From: Thermoprotei archaeon | GTDB taxonomy: Archaea > Thermoproteota > Thermoprotei > Thermofilales > B69-G16 | NCBI GenBank assembly: GCA_003649235.1 | Contig: QMRG01000003.1 | Location: 1-40,953, forward strand | Length of the DNA: 40,953 bases | Reading direction: 5' to 3' | Part shown: piece by piece, positions 1 through 9,715 of the stretch | Layout of the letters: each line of letters opens with the position of its first letter | Numbering within the stretch: the first letter of the stretch is position 1 | Position numbers and translations under genes: made by a program | Notes under the pieces: generated by a model | What the model was told of the DNA's origin: nothing | The model's input: the letters and a program-made list of their open reading frames with translations, nothing else | Database searches by the model: none

Positions 1-471
1 AGAAGAAAAATCATTGTTTTAGATACTATTAGCATTTCACTTTTAATTATTATAGCAGCGGGTATTAGTTATGCAATATCTCCTCTAATCATTTCAGGAG
101 CTATGAGCTATTTTACAGATGTTGACTCTGCAAAAATAATCACTAAGGCGGCAACGTGGAAGGTGAAGAGTTCAATAACATGTTCAATTAGTCCTAGTTC
201 GCCGATCAGCTTAGGACACAATGTTACAGTGTTCGGTCGAATCGAACCGGCTCGTAGCGGTATTTTAATAACCTTAAAGTATGAAATTAATGGAAGTGTT
301 ATAACGCGGACTGTCATGACTGATAATGATGGTACATATAGGGATGTATTTAAAACAAATAGCGCGGGTATATGGACAGTTCAGGCTAGTTGGAGAGGTA
401 ATCATTGGTACTATAGTGCAACTTCCCCAAAGATAACTTTTGAAGTTATAGAAGAGGTAGCAAACGAATGA
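1..471 (+). CDS. 5'-truncated exported protein: SipW/camelysin-type signal region followed by an Ig-like beta domain
   Basis: Frame 1 is open from base 1: RRKIIVLDTISISLLIIIAAGISYAISPLIISGAMSYFTDVDSAKIITKAATWK. The hydrophobic segment followed by 'SYFTDVDS' resembles SipW-dependent signal peptides (AYFSDTE-like). The tail resembles Ig-like repeats. The tracked ATG at 103 is probably internal. Confidence 0.6.
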   Translation, partial: RRKIIVLDTISISLLIIIAAGISYAISPLIISGAMSYFTDVDSAKIITKAATWKVKSSITCSISPSSPISLGHNVTVFGRIEPARSGILITLKYEINGSVITRTVMTDNDGTYRDVFKTNSAGIWTVQASWRGNHWYYSATSPKITFEVIEEVANE

Positions 472-1472
472 GCTTGAAATGGAGAACTATAATCTTAGTT
501 TTTCTTTCAATTACTCTAATTTTATCAATTTATGCTACACATCATTTTCATTCACTACCCGACAAAGAAGTCAACTTCATGCAAGAATTTGAGTACGTAC
601 ATGAGGCCGAGTATAGATATAACATAACGCTTTGGCCGAGTATTCTTTACGATAATAGAACGGTGCTGATGCCTAACGAAGTTCCTTTTATACCACTAGT
701 TCACTTACTAAACGTATCTTTTACATACTATTTCATGAGTAAACCAATTGTAAACGGTGATATAACCTATCAAGTCACTTGTTTCTTAGAGTCGCCTGCT
801 GGTTGGAGAAAAATCATTGTCTTAGTACCACCTACTTTAATACACTTCAATTCCACGCCAGTAAGATTCTCTAAACTCTATATTTTTAACATTACTGAGA
901 TAGTGGAGTTGATTAATGCAATAGAGGATGAAACCAGAACTTATGCTCCGATCTATTATCTAAGAATTCAACCTTGCATTAATATTACTGCGTCTACGGG
1001 ATCAAGAATTGTTAATGAAAGTTTTAAGCCTCAAATGGTAGTCAAGCTTATGTTCGGCGAAAACAATCATCTTGTTTTTGAGGGATTAAAGCATAAAAAG
1101 GAAAATGTCCTCGGAAAATATGTAACAACAGAAGTTACATGGATTAAACAAGCAAGATATGCTATGTACACTTTCACTGGTATCATTTTAATATCTATAG
1201 TTTATGTTGCTCAACAGATTTGGAAGGAGAGAAAAAGCATTTCTCCCATTGAGAAAGCTATGAAAAAGTATCGTGATATAATAGTAGATGCAGTTGGGCT
1301 AAGCGGGGAACGAGGAGATAAAAGTGTAGTAATGGTCAGGTCATTAGATGATCTAGCTAAAGTTTCAGATGAAGTTGTTAAGCCAATAATACACGTAAAG
1401 AAACCTGGTCTTCATGTTTTTTATGTATTAGATGACGATATACGATATGAATTCATCATCAAAGAAGGATAA
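468..1472 (+). CDS. DUF5305-like membrane protein
   Basis: N-terminal TM, extracellular beta-rich region (EYRYNITLWPSILYDNRTVLMPNEVPFIPLVHLLNVSFTYYF), C-terminal TM, cytoplasmic tail. Overlaps the upstream stop by 4 nt (ATGA). Confidence 0.55.
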   Translation: MSLKWRTIILVFLSITLILSIYATHHFHSLPDKEVNFMQEFEYVHEAEYRYNITLWPSILYDNRTVLMPNEVPFIPLVHLLNVSFTYYFMSKPIVNGDITYQVTCFLESPAGWRKIIVLVPPTLIHFNSTPVRFSKLYIFNITEIVELINAIEDETRTYAPIYYLRIQPCINITASTGSRIVNESFKPQMVVKLMFGENNHLVFEGLKHKKENVLGKYVTTEVTWIKQARYAMYTFTGIILISIVYVAQQIWKERKSISPIEKAMKKYRDIIVDAVGLSGERGDKSVVMVRSLDDLAKVSDEVVKPIIHVKKPGLHVFYVLDDDIRYEFIIKEG

Positions 1473-1498
1473 GCTTCTTAATTCATTATTATAAAAAA

Positions 1499-2338
1499 TT
1501 ATTTTGTAATTAGACTTCTAACACCAGCGCTCGCTAAAACCCAAAGCTCAAGTACTTTGTAGGCTTCAACTATATCTCTAGCTTTATAAGCTACTGTTAC
1601 ACCGTCCAGGCGTTTAGAACCTGGAAGTAAAGAGGCAATATCGGCATAACCTGAAAGTGTAAAGGCAACTTCCATTTCAATAGGACTATCTAGCTTAAGA
1701 GGTTTAGCTTCTCCTCTCCTATATTTGGCAATAGCTTTTCTTACAGCTTCTCTTATCCTGTTTTTTAAAGTCTTCAAACTCGGACTTTTAGCCGAATACC
1801 TTGAATAAGACTTTTTAAACTCTACTCTTTCGGCCCAAGGAGTATATTTAGCCACATCTTCTAGAAGTTTAGAATCTCCAGCCACTAAAATTACTGGAAC
1901 ATTAAAATGTCCAGCATAGTATGTGTTTAAAAGATATTCGCTAACCTCTATGTCGTTAATCTTAAAATAACGTATAGCAGCTCCACTATAAGTATGATCA
2001 AAAACCGCTTCGGCCGTATTAGCTCTAGCATGATATCCTAGAAACATAGCCACATCTGCCTCTTTCACGTCAACAACCATGCTAGTTGGACGCGGAAATC
2101 CTCTAATTATTTCAACATACTCGGGTAAATCCTCCACCTTGATGTTTACCATAGGGCCATGACTATCAGCTACTATAACTTTCTCGAATCCTTCTTCTTT
2201 TAGAATTTCAGATACTACTAAAACAAGTTCAGTAGCTATTTTTCTAGCTTCCTCGTACAACGGTTTACCCACGCTGAGGTGATCTACACTTACTATAAAG
2301 GGCATGCCCTCTAGATCTACAGAGATATAGGCCCGCAT
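1499..2338 (-). CDS. M55-family D-aminopeptidase (DppA-like)
   Basis: MRAYISVDLEG, DSHG, GYHA, DHTYSG and VPVILVAGD motifs typical of DppA/M55. The ORF-track start at 2428 is extended; the conserved N-terminus begins at the ATG ending at 2338. Confidence 0.85.
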   Translation of the reverse strand: MRAYISVDLEGMPFIVSVDHLSVGKPLYEEARKIATELVLVVSEILKEEGFEKVIVADSHGPMVNIKVEDLPEYVEIIRGFPRPTSMVVDVKEADVAMFLGYHARANTAEAVFDHTYSGAAIRYFKINDIEVSEYLLNTYYAGHFNVPVILVAGDSKLLEDVAKYTPWAERVEFKKSYSRYSAKSPSLKTLKNRIREAVRKAIAKYRRGEAKPLKLDSPIEMEVAFTLSGYADIASLLPGSKRLDGVTVAYKARDIVEAYKVLELWVLASAGVRSLITK

Positions 2339-2384
2339 TAAGTAAAAATATATAACGACATACTTACGTTTTCCGCCGATTACA

Positions 2385-3537
2385 ATGAGCTCGTGGAGCA
2401 AACTGCCTAAAGCAGCGCGGAGATACATACTTTATCACTGCATGATAACTCCTACTCTCTTCTGGTGGTACGTCGTACCATATTTAATGCTTAACAAAGG
2501 ACTCAGCGTAGAAGAAACCGGGCTCTTTTATACAACCGGGATGTTAACGAGTTCAATAATCAATTTTCTAGTGGGGAAATTCTTAGATAAAGGCTCGCCT
2601 AATATCTTAATGGCTATCATTTCGCTAATAGAATTCTTCTCTTATATTCTATATTTTATCGCTTTTGCCTCAGATCAACATATCCTCATTCTAGTAGCCA
2701 TAGCTATAGAATATTTAAGTCGTGGTTTCTATCCGGCTTATCCCGCGTATGAATACGAAGTATATCCGGAAGAGTTAAGGAGTAAAGCCTTCATATATCA
2801 TTATATCCTGCCGTATCTAACTCAAGCAGTAACATACCCACTGATAGGTTACTTATTATCATTTTACCGAGAAAATCTAGAGTTAAGCATATTGGCTATA
2901 GCAATATTCTCCCTCTTCTATGCATATATACCTATAAGCTGGCTACCTAAAAGTCGAGAGGAAAGTAGAGCTTCGTAAAGATAGAAAGCGAAAAAGGAGT
3001 GTTCCGAAAGAGCTTATACCTCTAGCTCTAATTCTGATACTCCTCTCCGTAGCCTATAATCTAGCTCCCACATTCGTCTTGGTAAATTTGTTAATAGAAA
3101 AATTTGGAGGAGGATTATTCCATATAGGAATTTATGAATCTATAGTAGGCTTTACAATGGCTCTTTTCATGCTTCCTCTACTAAAGGTTGATAAGAGTAA
3201 GGGAAAACTGCTAGCTCTTCTCGGAATATCTCTGATATCTATCGCATATGGCATTTTGGGATTATCCACGGAAATCTTTCATGTTTTTATCTCCGCGTTT
3301 GTATTATCGCTTGGAGAATCTATAATGACTCCATTTTACCTTGATGCGCTATTTTCTCGAATACCTGAGGAGATTAAAGGATCTGTATTAGGAGCGCTAG
3401 CTGGGATAAGAAAAATAATCAACCTAGCAGCTCCCTTAGTAGCTGGTTTTCTAGCAGCAGTTTCTCCTTCATTACCTTATATAGCGTCAAGTTTTACAAT
3501 TATAATAGTAGCTATACTATTCGCAATTTACGGTTGA
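2385..3537 (+). pseudogene. MFS-type transporter interrupted by an apparent frameshift (N half 2385-2978, C half in another frame to 3537)
   Basis: Frame 0 encodes about 6 TM helices ending WLPKSREESRAS*. Frame 1 is open from 2938 and reads GYLKVERKVELRKDRKRKRSVPKELIPLALILILLSVAYNLAPTFVLVNLLIEKFGGG..., i.e. the cytoplasmic loop and the C-terminal TM half. Confidence 0.75.
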
Positions 3538-4202
3538 CGAGCATGGCGCTAGAACTAAAAGACGTATATAAATGTAAAATCTGTGGAGCCTACACGGAGA
3601 ATGAAGTTCACTGCGGCGTTAAAGCAATGTTACTTATGAATTCTAAGCAGAGAGTTAAGCTTAGTAAACTAATTTCCGGCATACTTAGACATTTTCCCGA
3701 AAGCTTCGATCTCCATCTAGATCGAGAAGGATTTGTCAGAATAAGAGAGCTAGTTAAGGCTATAAAGAGATATCGGAGAAGCTATTCTTGGCTTGCAAAC
3801 GAGCATATAGTAGCATTAGCGTATTTAGATCCTAAAGGACGTTTCGAAATTGTTAACAATAAAATTAGGGCTAGATATGGACACAGTATTAACGCTGAAG
3901 TAAACTACGAAGAAGATAAAAGCGTAAAAATTCTCTATCATGGGACTACGGAGGAAAGAGCTAGAATTATTTTGAAAAACGGGATAAAGCCTATGAAGAG
4001 AAAAAGAGTCCATTTAACATCTAGCTTGGAAGAAGCTTGGCAAAATGCTAAAAGGTGGAGAGGAAAACCCGTTATACTAGTAGTAAATGCCGATGCTCTT
4101 AGGCAAAGAGGGATAAAAGTTTTAAAAGCTGGAAAATATGTCTACGTTGTCAAGCAGGTACCTCCCCAATGTATAATAAACGTGATTTGGAATGAAATAT
4201 AG
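3534..4202 (+). CDS. kptA: RNA 2'-phosphotransferase (Tpt1/KptA) with N-terminal zinc-ribbon-like segment
   Basis: LSKLISGILRHFPESFDLHLDREGFVRIRELV, YHGTTEERARIILKNGIKPMKRKRVHLTSS, and N-terminal CKICG...HCG. Confidence 0.9.
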   Translation: MTSMALELKDVYKCKICGAYTENEVHCGVKAMLLMNSKQRVKLSKLISGILRHFPESFDLHLDREGFVRIRELVKAIKRYRRSYSWLANEHIVALAYLDPKGRFEIVNNKIRARYGHSINAEVNYEEDKSVKILYHGTTEERARIILKNGIKPMKRKRVHLTSSLEEAWQNAKRWRGKPVILVVNADALRQRGIKVLKAGKYVYVVKQVPPQCIINVIWNEI

Positions 4203-4446
4203 AAAAAAGCCTTATCCTAAAAATAGCGATATTGCCAAGGCTATACTCCAGCTTTTCTCGCTAAATCCTCTGGTAAAACCAGAGGATTTCGTGGATTCTG
4301 TCAAGTCTGTATTAGAAATGAATGGTTTCTACGTTAAGCTTGTAACTCCTAAACGAATCTGGAGGACGTATGAAAACATGGTGAAGAAGGGACAGATATA
4401 CGATTATCTACTAGTAGTTAAAGAGAAGGAAAATACTTTTACCTGA
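4192..4446 (+). CDS. small conserved-looking protein of unknown function
   Basis: 84-aa ORF overlapping the kptA 3' end by 11 nt in the same direction; helical, basic composition. Confidence 0.5.
   Translation: MKYRKKPYPKNSDIAKAILQLFSLNPLVKPEDFVDSVKSVLEMNGFYVKLVTPKRIWRTYENMVKKGQIYDYLLVVKEKENTFT
4263..4289. repeat. perfect 12-bp inverted repeat, 3-nt loop (hairpin)
   Basis: AAATCCTCTGGT-AAA-ACCAGAGGATTT; arms are exact reverse complements. Confidence 0.95.
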
Positions 4447-4474
4447 GTTCTGTCTATTAAGCGAGGTGGTATCA

Positions 4475-4735
4475 ATGATACATGAGACATTTATCATAAT
4501 TTCAGTAGTAGCTGGAATCTCGGCTATCGCTTCTTCCTACTACCTCAAACTACATCGAGAAGAGAAGTTCAAAAACATGTTCTTCCTATCGCTTCTAACA
4601 TCTATAATACTTATACCATCAATCATATCAGTGCTCTCCAGATCTGTTTTCGGAGATAGAGGCTTAGCCGTAGTGCCGGGAATTATTTCAGTAATTTTAG
4701 GACTCGTGGCTTTACTTATCTACGTAAGGGAGTAA
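4475..4735 (+). CDS. small membrane protein, about 3 TM helices
   Basis: Preceded by GCGAGGTGGTATCA (Shine-Dalgarno-like), ATG start, strongly hydrophobic. Confidence 0.55.
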   Translation: MIHETFIIISVVAGISAIASSYYLKLHREEKFKNMFFLSLLTSIILIPSIISVLSRSVFGDRGLAVVPGIISVILGLVALLIYVRE

Positions 4736-4787
4736 CTCTCTAAATCTCCTACATAAAATGTAAAGTTTTCAAATTTCCTGGCTAACA

Positions 4788-4795
4788 TTTATAAA
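4788..4795 (+). promoter_or_regulatory. archaeal TATA box candidate for the gene at 4819
   Basis: TTTATAAA about 24-31 nt upstream of the GTG start. Confidence 0.45.
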
Positions 4796-4818
4796 CGAGT
4801 TACGGGGTTAGTATTTAG

Positions 4819-5190
4819 GTGCTAAAGTTAATGATTTTTAAGAGAACTGCTGAAAAGCTAAGAAAGCTTGGTTATATCGTTAAAATCGATGAGGAAATAA
4901 TCGGAGTATCGGGGGTAAGTCATAAAATACCGTTTCTTATCGAAAATCCACAAAATGGAAGTAAAATATGTATCCATCTTGACGATGGAAGTAGTGAAAT
5001 AATACTTCTTAAGCTTTTCAGCATATATGTAGACACGGGTATTCGGCAAATACTATTATCTGATAAGAAGAACATGTTTAAAGGAGTTGAAGTAATAAAC
5101 ATTAAAAGTGTTCCAGAGTTGTTAGATGTTATTGTTGATAGATTAGAGACCTCCAATAAACAGAAAAATATTTTAACCAAAACCTATTAG
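4819..5190 (+). CDS. restriction-endonuclease-like (Mrr/PD-(D/E)XK-like, possibly degenerate) protein
   Basis: FKRTAEKLRKLGYIVKIDEEIIGVSGVSHKIPFLIE resembles the helix plus G-x-SG-x-x-H core of archaeal Mrr-like nucleases. Could alternatively start at ATG 4831. Confidence 0.35.
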   Translation: MLKLMIFKRTAEKLRKLGYIVKIDEEIIGVSGVSHKIPFLIENPQNGSKICIHLDDGSSEIILLKLFSIYVDTGIRQILLSDKKNMFKGVEVINIKSVPELLDVIVDRLETSNKQKNILTKTY

Positions 5191-5198
5191 CCACTCAG

Positions 5199-5807
5199 TT
5201 GAATATGGGTAAGATAAAGAATATTATTTTTGATTTAGATGAGACATTAATAAAACTTCCCGTAGACTGGCCGGTGGCATACGAAGAAGTAAGGAAATAT
5301 ATAAGGAGAAACTTTACAAACCTATTAAATCTATTAGCAGAATTATGGAATACGGAGGATTATCATATAGTATCGCGAATTATAGAAAAATTCGAGCTTG
5401 AAGCTCTCGACTATATTCAGATTCTGGATAATTCTCAAGAATTAATATTAGACTTATCTAAGCATTATAGACTGAGCCTGGTCACTCTTCAAGGACGAAA
5501 AATAGCTGAAGAAGCATTACGCAAACTTGGCATCCGGAAAACCTTTGAAATTGTGATTACTCGAGACGATGCTCCAACACGGCTTAAACAATTACAAATG
5601 GTTCTTGAGAAAACAAGTTTTAAACCTAAAGAAACAATTGTAGTTGGCGACAAGTTAAACGATGTAGAATCAGCTTTAAAACTTAAATGCTGGGCAGTAC
5701 TAGTCGATCGTAGAAATGAAGCTGAGCTGTTAAACGGATATGAAAGAAGAATATTTGTGATTAAAAATTTAAGTGAACTTGAAAGTTTATTAAATTCTCT
5801 TCAGTAA
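5199..5807 (+). CDS. HAD-superfamily hydrolase
   Basis: IIFDLDETLIKLP (motif I), VTLQGRK, VVGDKLNDVESAL (motif IV). Confidence 0.85.
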   Translation: MNMGKIKNIIFDLDETLIKLPVDWPVAYEEVRKYIRRNFTNLLNLLAELWNTEDYHIVSRIIEKFELEALDYIQILDNSQELILDLSKHYRLSLVTLQGRKIAEEALRKLGIRKTFEIVITRDDAPTRLKQLQMVLEKTSFKPKETIVVGDKLNDVESALKLKCWAVLVDRRNEAELLNGYERRIFVIKNLSELESLLNSLQ

Positions 5808-6953
5808 GAGAGTGCCTTGTCTAACCAAAAGTTTAAGTAAAAACGGAATTCCAACCTTTAAAAAATAAGCATAGCCTATCTCGTTTTTCAATAAAAGTTT
5901 TAAGTACTTTTCAATTAAACTTTTATATTCCTTTGTAAATTTAACGTCATAATACTGGAAACTATAATAAATTTTACTGAATAAATTCCCCACTTTTAAA
6001 TTACGAAGAATGAATTTATCTATAATCTCCATATAGCTCAGTTTCTTCCTATTCAAAATTGCAGAAGCCGTTAAAGCTCCAATCCACCCGCTTAATAAAG
6101 CTTGATAAATCCCTTCCCCACTCCAAGGATCTCCTAGACCAGCTGCGTCTCCAACCAATAGTACACGTTTTCCTTCAAGTATACGTCTAGAGGAACCTAC
6201 CACTGGTATACAACTATATTTCAGCATTTTATCCGCTTTTACTTTAAATTTTTTCTTAATATATTTCAAAAATCTCTTTACTGAAGCTCTAAATTCTTTA
6301 CAACTAGACAGTCTACATCCTATACCTATATTGATGTATTCTTTTTTAGGAAATACCCAACCATAGCCATTTCTCAGATATCCTAAGGATAACTCGATAA
6401 AGTCGAGGTTATGTTTATAAGGTATTTCTGCCACGGCCGCAAGCATGAGTTCATTTTTCGACGATCTATGCTCCAACCCGGTCATTGCCGCAGTTTTTCC
6501 TTCTACACCATCGGCTCCGATTACAAAATCGGCTTTAAACACTTTGCTCTTAGTCTTTAACTCAAAAAATCCATTTTTTCTCTTTAATTCTATTAGAGGC
6601 TCATTTTCTAAGAAAAGAGCACCTGTATCTACCGCCTTCAATGCCAAAAATTGATCAAAAAACTTACGGCGCACAGTCTCTATAGCATTTTGAACTTCAA
6701 GGGTAGCTTCTAAACCTCTAACATGAGTAAGTTTTATCACATCAATCTTTTTCTCAATATAGCCTTTGTCATAGAGTCCAAATTTTTTCAAGAAATCTAC
6801 AGTCTTTACTGTTAAACCGCCGCCGCAAGGCTTATCTCTAGGAAAAACTTCTTTATCTACTAAGATGATATCGAAGTTTTTCTGCGCCAAGAAATAAGCA
6901 GCTGTTGAGCCTGCTGGTCCGGCTCCAATTACAGCTATCTCGTATTTCTCCAT
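5790..6953 (-). CDS. geranylgeranyl reductase family protein
   Basis: AVIGAGPAGSTAAYFLA Rossmann motif, DKPCGGGLT, GYGWVFPKKEYINIGIG, VGDAAGLGDPWSGEGIYQAL. Confidence 0.85.
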   Translation of the reverse strand: MEKYEIAVIGAGPAGSTAAYFLAQKNFDIILVDKEVFPRDKPCGGGLTVKTVDFLKKFGLYDKGYIEKKIDVIKLTHVRGLEATLEVQNAIETVRRKFFDQFLALKAVDTGALFLENEPLIELKRKNGFFELKTKSKVFKADFVIGADGVEGKTAAMTGLEHRSSKNELMLAAVAEIPYKHNLDFIELSLGYLRNGYGWVFPKKEYINIGIGCRLSSCKEFRASVKRFLKYIKKKFKVKADKMLKYSCIPVVGSSRRILEGKRVLLVGDAAGLGDPWSGEGIYQALLSGWIGALTASAILNRKKLSYMEIIDKFILRNLKVGNLFSKIYYSFQYYDVKFTKEYKSLIEKYLKLLLKNEIGYAYFLKVGIPFLLKLLVRQGTLLLKRI

Positions 6954-6969
6954 AGCAATACACGATAAT

Positions 6970-7911
6970 CTATAAACTGTCTAAATCAATTTTACCTTCT
7001 AAAACTCCGCTCTCAAGTATAGCATTTATAACTTTTTCTATATCTCCGCCCGCCTCTTTAGCTATATTTTTTACGATTGTTGTTGGAACTTCCTTAAGAA
7101 GTCCTAAATCTTTACTCGTGAATTGCTGAAGAGAATCTACAGCTATAATTGCTTGTTCTATATATGTTGCAGTGAGCTTAAGCCCGATCTTCCAGATATC
7201 TCCTTTAACTTCAAGAGCTTTAGCGCTTCCACTCCTTTCCTTACCTAGCAATAATCCAATTATATCATCTATAACTTGATATGCGCAACCTATATTATAT
7301 CCATAAACTCCAGCTATACGTGCTGCTTCGATGCCGACCGTGGCACCGGCGCCTATAAAACATGCGGCTTCGAATAGTGAACCTGTTTTTAAGCCTATAA
7401 TCTCGTCGTAGGTAATTTCACGCTCTATATTTTCACGGTTATACAGGATATCGAGTAGCTTTCCTAAAGAAGCTTTTCTCCAAGCATCCACAGCTAACTT
7501 GGCAAGCCAGTCTCCTTTCCTAGCTATAGTTAATACACTGGTTGACACCATTGTATGAGGTAAAATTGATGCTATGTCTAAGCCGTATTTAACCCATACG
7601 GCGTCTTTACCTCTTCTCTTTTTAGAACCATTTATAATATCGTCGTAAACTAGACTAGCCGTATGGATAATCTCTATAGCACATGCCAAATCTATCAATT
7701 CGCGTCTCTCTCCATTGAGAATTTCTCCTATAAGTATCAGTAATGCGCCTCTAAACTTTCCCTCTTCAGAGGCAGCATATCTTACAATACTAGCTAGTTC
7801 CTTGCTGAAGTTCTTCTCTATAAAAAACGTTAGATGTTCTTCTAGTTCTGAGGTAATTTTTTCCAGATATTCTCTGGCTTTACGTTCAGCTTCTCTGTTT
7901 ACTATATCCAT
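6970..7911 (-). CDS. polyprenyl synthetase family protein (divergent Asp-rich motifs)
   Basis: IIHTASLVYDDIINGSKKRRGKDAVWVKYG, LKTGSLFEAACFIGA, YQVIDDIIG: prenyl synthase fold signatures. Confidence 0.8.
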   Translation of the reverse strand: MDIVNREAERKAREYLEKITSELEEHLTFFIEKNFSKELASIVRYAASEEGKFRGALLILIGEILNGERRELIDLACAIEIIHTASLVYDDIINGSKKRRGKDAVWVKYGLDIASILPHTMVSTSVLTIARKGDWLAKLAVDAWRKASLGKLLDILYNRENIEREITYDEIIGLKTGSLFEAACFIGAGATVGIEAARIAGVYGYNIGCAYQVIDDIIGLLLGKERSGSAKALEVKGDIWKIGLKLTATYIEQAIIAVDSLQQFTSKDLGLLKEVPTTIVKNIAKEAGGDIEKVINAILESGVLEGKIDLDSL

Positions 7912-7967
7912 AATCTTCGCTATCTAGAATCATAATAAATAGATAAATTTTTCATATATTGAATTTA

Positions 7968-8315
7968 TTAACATGTTAAATGGAATGCAGCTACAACATT
8001 CACTTTTTTACTAATTAATGTATTATATTCCTTCCATACGTCTCCTGTAAGTCCTTCAATCAATTTTATACCTCTGGACCTAAGATATTCTCTAACCTCC
8101 GCCGTCACCTCCATATACCCATAGTAGCCCTTGCCGACTATCAGCACCTTCGGTTTTTCTCTCTCCAGAACTTCAATGATATCTTCTAAGTGAAGCCTAT
8201 GCCCCTCTTTCCTCCACCAATTAGGATAGATATTTTCTCGTGTCAATACCAAATCTTTAGTGTAGATTTTCCCATCTATCACCATTCTTCCAAAACTATA
8301 AGCTTGAATCTTCAT
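7968..8315 (-). CDS. Mth938-like domain (DUF498) protein
   Basis: SFGRMVIDGKIYTKDLVLTRENIYPNWWRKEGHRLHLEDI ... PKVLIVGKGYYGYMEV typical of the family. Confidence 0.8.
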   Translation of the reverse strand: MKIQAYSFGRMVIDGKIYTKDLVLTRENIYPNWWRKEGHRLHLEDIIEVLEREKPKVLIVGKGYYGYMEVTAEVREYLRSRGIKLIEGLTGDVWKEYNTLISKKVNVVAAFHLTC

Positions 8316-8338
8316 ACAGAAAATAGTAATTAAAAAAC

Positions 8339-9715
8339 CTATTTATTTGTTGAAAGCCAAGGATAAAGCTTATAAAGTTTTTTAATAGACTCCCTAACTT
8401 TCTCTTCAGGATATTCATATGCTGGAAGCTTACCCGCCAAGTATTCATCGTAAGCTTTCAAATCTAAGAGGCCGTGACCGCTAAAATTAAACAGTATCAC
8501 CTTCTCCTTCCCCTCCTTTCTAGCTTTAATAGCCTCATCTATAGCTGCTTTTACTGCATGAGCTGTTTCCGGAGCTGGTACATGTCCTTCAACTCTAGCG
8601 AAAAACCTCGCCGCGTCAAAGACTTCGACTTGGTTATAAGCTATACTCTTGAATAAGCCATGTTTTACAAGCAAGCTTAACGTGGGTGCAGCGCCGTGAT
8701 ACCTTAAACCGCCAGCGTGTATAGGAGGTGGTATAAAATCGTGGCCAAGAGTATACATCTTCAATAGAGGCGTGAGCCTAGCCGTATCTCCGTGGTCATA
8801 TGTGTAAAATCCCTTCGTCATCGAGGGACTAGCCGTTGGTTCTACAGCTATAAACTGAGTATCTTTAGGAGCTTTTCCAGCAACTTTCATGTAGTAGAAG
8901 GGATAAGATATACCGGAAAAATTGCTTCCACCGCCGACACATCCTATAATTACATCAGGATAATCTCCCACTTTTTCTAATTGTTTTAACGTTTCAAGGC
9001 CTATTACAGTCTGGTGTAAGAGGACATGATTTAAAACGCTTCCGAGAGAGTATTTAGTATCTTCATGAGTAGCAGCATCTTCTACCGCTTCACTGATCGC
9101 TATGCCTAAGCTGCCCGGATTATCCGGATCTCTCTCAAGTACGCTTTTTCCAGCTCTAGTACGAGGACTTGGACTTGGAATAACTTCAGCTCCCCATAAC
9201 TCCATTAAAACTCTACGATAGGGTTTCTGGAAATAGCTTACTTTAACCATATATATGGTAATTTTCAAGTCGAAGAGATTTGTTGCAAAAGCTAAAGCCG
9301 AACCCCACTGTCCAGCGCCAGTTTCCGTTGTTAAACGTTCTACGCCTTCTTTAACATTATAATAAGCTTGTGCAACCGCTGTATTAGGTTTATGGCTCCC
9401 AGGAGGGCTAAACTCAAATTTATAATATATCCTAGCGGGAGTCTTCAATGCTTTTTCCAATCTAATGGCACGGATAAGTGGAGTCGGCCGCCATAAAGTA
9501 TACACGTCTCGTACCTCGCTCGGTATATTTATCCATCTGTCCATGCTCATCTCTTGTCTTATTAGTTCCATTGGAAAAATAATGCTCAGGTCTTCAGCTG
9601 TCAATGGCTCACCGTTAGGCTTTAGAGGTGGAGGTAGAGGCTCTGGAAGGTCTGGGAGTATGTTATACCAGTATTTTGGGATTTCATTTTCATCTAGATA
9701 GATTTTTGTTTGCAT
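8339..9715 (-). CDS. trpB2: TrpB-like pyridoxal-phosphate-dependent enzyme (TrpB2)
   Basis: [11 protein letters not shown] (PLP lysine), [40 protein letters not shown] at 9715 preferred over the tracked GTG at 9724. Confidence 0.9.
   Translation of the reverse strand: MQTKIYLDENEIPKYWYNILPDLPEPLPPPLKPNGEPLTAEDLSIIFPMELIRQEMSMDRWINIPSEVRDVYTLWRPTPLIRAIRLEKALKTPARIYYKFEFSPPGSHKPNTAVAQAYYNVKEGVERLTTETGAGQWGSALAFATNLFDLKITIYMVKVSYFQKPYRRVLMELWGAEVIPSPSPRTRAGKSVLERDPDNPGSLGIAISEAVEDAATHEDTKYSLGSVLNHVLLHQTVIGLETLKQLEKVGDYPDVIIGCVGGGSNFSGISYPFYYMKVAGKAPKDTQFIAVEPTASPSMTKGFYTYDHGDTARLTPLLKMYTLGHDFIPPPIHAGGLRYHGAAPTLSLLVKHGLFKSIAYNQVEVFDAARFFARVEGHVPAPETAHAVKAAIDEAIKARKEGKEKVILFNFSGHGLLDLKAYDEYLAGKLPAYEYPEEKVRESIKKLYKLYPWLSTNK

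Noticed and set aside
2339-2428. Extended start of the M55 ORF overlapping the MFS gene
   Set aside because: The conserved family N-terminus (MRAYISVDLEG) begins at the ATG ending at 2338; the extra 30 residues look like untranslated upstream DNA.
8474-9701. Antisense ORFs opposite trpB2 and similar shadow ORFs listed in the track
   Set aside because: They lie opposite strongly supported genes and have no recognisable motifs or ribosome-binding sites.
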